Assembly: GCA_031367345.1 (NCBI GenBank)
Contig: JANLPR010000117.1
Location: forward strand, 12,647 to 76,646
Direction of reading: 5' to 3'
Length of the DNA stretch: 64,000 nt
From: JADKIH01 sp031367345
GTDB taxonomy: Bacteria > Bacteroidota > Bacteroidia > AKYH767-A > 2013-40CM-41-45
A program made the position numbers and the translations under genes. The notes under the pieces were generated by a model, which worked only from the letters and a program-made list of their open reading frames with translations, did not search any database and was not told the origin of the DNA. This document shows positions 62,288 to 64,000 of the stretch, piece after piece (position 1 is the stretch's first letter; each line of letters starts with the position of its first letter).

Positions 62288-63278
62288 ATGAAAAAAGACT
62301 TAATTCTTGTTGCATTATTATTTTTGTTCCAAACCTCTTATTTATGCGGACAGACTTATAAATTTAAGTCAAAAATCGGAGATGGTAAGGAGTATGCCGA
62401 AATAACAATCGATGTTAATGGTGACGAAGTCCGTTTTGAACGTAACATTTATGTAAATACAGAAAACGTAAAACAACAGTTTTTTAACATATCTGATCTT
62501 GTGCTTATCTGATAGTAAATTTACTATTTCAGAGGAACAAAAAGGTAAATATTGGTATATTCCTTTTGACATTGACCCTGTAATACTATTCAAGCCAAAC
62601 GGTTGGTCAGTAGAATGTCATAACGTTTATGATTGCACTACTGGAGAATGTGCTTGGCAATCTGATGGGACTTGCGACTGCGGAAGCGGCACGTCTAATC
62701 CTTGCGTCGTGACAATTTGCACTAATGGTACATACGCACAATCACGATATAGCGGGTCAGGAATTATTGTTCAGGGCAATAAGATTATAGAAAGATATGC
62801 CCTAACAGGTCCATACAAGTATGAAAATGGAAATGATGGATTGATGCAATTGCAATTCGAATGTAATTATTCCGATACAGATTCCACATTAAAAGTGCTA
62901 TATGTGCCTGTTAATTTTACTAATGGATTTAGTCAAAAAATATATAATAGGACGCCATTTCCGACAAAAATAAATGAACTTAAACGACTTTACGTTGACG
63001 CTCCATCATCTGAAAATTTGTGGTTTATTCCATTCAATCCATCAGATGACATTTCAGAATATAGGGAAATTCCATATTATTATGAATGTTGTGGTGGATG
63101 TGGCAATACACCTGGTGAGTGTGATTGGAGACCTGCTTCCGGCGGTTGCTCTCAATGTAAATGTCCGAGTGGTTACACTACTGTTTGCACAACTACTAGA
63201 ACTGGAAACGGGGCAATTGCGCGTAAAGGTGGTGGAGTAATTGTTAATGTCAAACACGTTATGAAAGGAGGAAATTAA
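62288..63278 (+). pseudogene. Secreted Cys-rich protein gene with a one-base frameshift
   Basis: The first part (62288-62512) encodes a signal peptide (MKKDLILVALLFLFQTSYLCGQ) and ends at a TGA after FFNISDLVLI. The frame one base over continues without a stop to 63278 (SDSKFTISEEQKGKYWYIPF onwards, ~258 aa). Removing one base near GTGCTTATCTGAT (62501-62513) joins them as ISDLVLSDSKFTISEE, a natural reading. The intact protein would be ~330 aa with two related halves, each containing a Cys-rich module (TTGECAWQSDGTCDCG and TPGECDWRPASGGCSQC). It may be a pseudogene, a phase-varied gene or a sequence error. The second half from its own TTG start would lack a signal peptide. Function is unknown. 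Confidence 0.7.
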
Positions 63279-63280
63279 AT

Positions 63281-63673
63281 ATGAAAAACATAATAATCAT
63301 TCTGCTTCTATCAATATTTAATCACTCTTATGCGCAAAAAGCATATTCAACAATTTATGGTAATCTTGGAATTATTGGAAAGAGAACATTAACATTAGAA
63401 GAAGCAAAAGGGATAAAAGGTGTTGATGCTTTCTATATTTCCGCTAAAGGGGAAGTTGTTTCGGTTGAGGTTTACTCTTATATGTTACTAGTTGTCTCAG
63501 GTACTGACACGAGCGTTTATGTAAACAACAATGGCAGGCTAACAACTGAAATGCAACAGAAATTAAATCAATTAAAGTCACCTTGCCACTTGGTGTTTCA
63601 AGAAATAATTGCGAGATTCCCTGAGTCTGGTGAAAGACAAAATTTAACTTATATTCCTATAGATATTAAATAA
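63281..63673 (+). CDS. Small secreted protein resembling the GldM C-terminal domain
   Basis: A 130-aa protein with signal peptide MKNIIIILLLSIFNHSYAQ. Residues ~55-130 (FYISAKGEVVSVEVYSYMLLVVSGTD, NNNGRLTTEMQQKLNQLK, LVFQEIIARFPESGERQNL) follow the pattern of the GldM C-terminal domain, part of the type IX/gliding motor, but the rest of GldM is absent. It starts 2 bases after the frameshifted gene, so the two form a unit. The GldM resemblance is by eye and could be a generic beta fold. Confidence 0.65.
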   Translation: MKNIIIILLLSIFNHSYAQKAYSTIYGNLGIIGKRTLTLEEAKGIKGVDAFYISAKGEVVSVEVYSYMLLVVSGTDTSVYVNNNGRLTTEMQQKLNQLKSPCHLVFQEIIARFPESGERQNLTYIPIDIK

Positions 63674-64000
63674 TTGGAAAGATAAGATTTAAAGCAGCAT
63701 AAGGTGTTCAAGTATCTAGCACAAATCTTTCAAAAAAGAAAAAAAAGGACGCGACAAGTGCGGCAAAAACATACAGAGAATTCCTTCAGACAATTTAATT
63801 AAAATGGGAGACTAACAAGGCTCCCTTTTTCTTTTTCAGGCCGTCAGCCTGCTCGCGGAATCTTTAGCGTCAATCTTTCCGTGACTCAACTCACGCCTGC
63901 CGTAGCGAGATCGCCGAGCGGGGCACCAATCTTCTAAGGAAGCAACCAGTTGGCGGGAGATTCCGAATACTTCGAATAACTGACCGAGAAATATCCTTGT
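63674..64000. other. Window-end region with terminator and GC-rich tail
   Basis: No complete gene. A terminator-like hairpin (GGGAG at 63806-63810, CTCCC at 63821-63825, then a T-rich run) lies mid-way. Just before it, ~63725-63800 reads as a Lys-rich frame without a start codon, possibly a gene remnant. From ~63840 the composition jumps to roughly half G+C. In this tail a minus-strand frame is open for 54 codons from the window edge to TGA at 63836-63838, ending IDAKDSASRLTA. It could be the end of a gene beyond the window or an intergenic repeat; I cannot tell. Confidence 0.35.
63806..63836 (+). terminator. Terminator after the small secreted gene pair
   Basis: GGGAG and CTCCC form a 5-bp stem (loop ACTAACAAGG), preceded by AAAAT and followed by TTTTTCTTTTT. 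The stem is short, but the T tract is strong. Confidence 0.55.

Overview
The window is chromosomal DNA of a low-GC (about one third G+C) member of the Bacteroidota. Four things point there. Secreted proteins carry type IX secretion (T9SS) sorting tails of type A (4616-5395, 16179-17579) and type B (49623-53462). There is a TonB-dependent receptor with a carboxypeptidase-regulatory-like N-terminus and an OmpA protein with thrombospondin type-3 repeats. Several promoters match the phylum's -7 element TAnnTTTG. Finally, FHS-family sugar transporters, Nudix-type sugar regulators and TlpA/DUF4369 lipoproteins are typical of the phylum. I cannot place it below phylum level. No rRNA, tRNA, CRISPR array, integrase or complete insertion sequence was seen.

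Layout. 1-2.4 kb: an OmpA protein, then a small two-gene cassette whose first gene is cut by an in-frame TAA and whose second (59 codons) overlaps it. 2.5-11.2 kb: a sugar block with an FHS transporter, a T9SS carbohydrate-binding-like protein, a Nudix/winged-helix regulator with a degenerate Nudix box, and a divergent run pfkA-gapN-N-acetylglucosamine-kinase-like gene, followed by an SRPBCC protein and an M24 peptidase. A clean palindrome lies between the regulator and pfkA. 11.3-19.5 kb: a six-gene minus-strand operon, lpxK-punA-LVIVD/T9SS protein-TlpA lipoprotein-M1 peptidase-lpxH. 19.7-33.5 kb: housekeeping genes (Nif3-like, zinc-ribbon coiled coil, TPR protein, FadL-like barrel, proS, CvfB-like, prfC, GNAT) plus an Asn/Tyr-rich lipoprotein and an unrecognised protein that looks like a cytoplasmic trypsin-fold protease.

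34.9-46.6 kb is the most distinctive part. A tight operon of cytochrome c, outer-membrane barrel, lipoprotein cytochrome c and membrane-anchored cytochrome c comes first. It is followed by a tandem universal stress protein and a four-gene signalling operon: an eight-PAS histidine kinase with a vestigial CheB-like N-terminus, a GAF kinase, a stand-alone receiver, and a REC-PAS-HisKA_3 kinase. None of these has a DNA-binding output domain. The order suggests, but does not prove, a redox or respiration-linked locus.

46.7-63.7 kb: a TonB receptor, a 1279-residue adhesin-like T9SS protein, a phosphoesterase, an L,D-transpeptidase, thioredoxin, a cystathionine gamma-synthase-family enzyme, an MlaE/F/D-type lipid transport operon, and an overlapping VTC-domain/DUF4956 pair (polyphosphate-related). 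Next come a REP-like perfect palindrome, a secreted Cys-rich gene with a one-base frameshift, and a small secreted protein resembling the GldM C-terminus. The last ~160 bases are clearly richer in GC and hold an open minus-strand frame running off the window.
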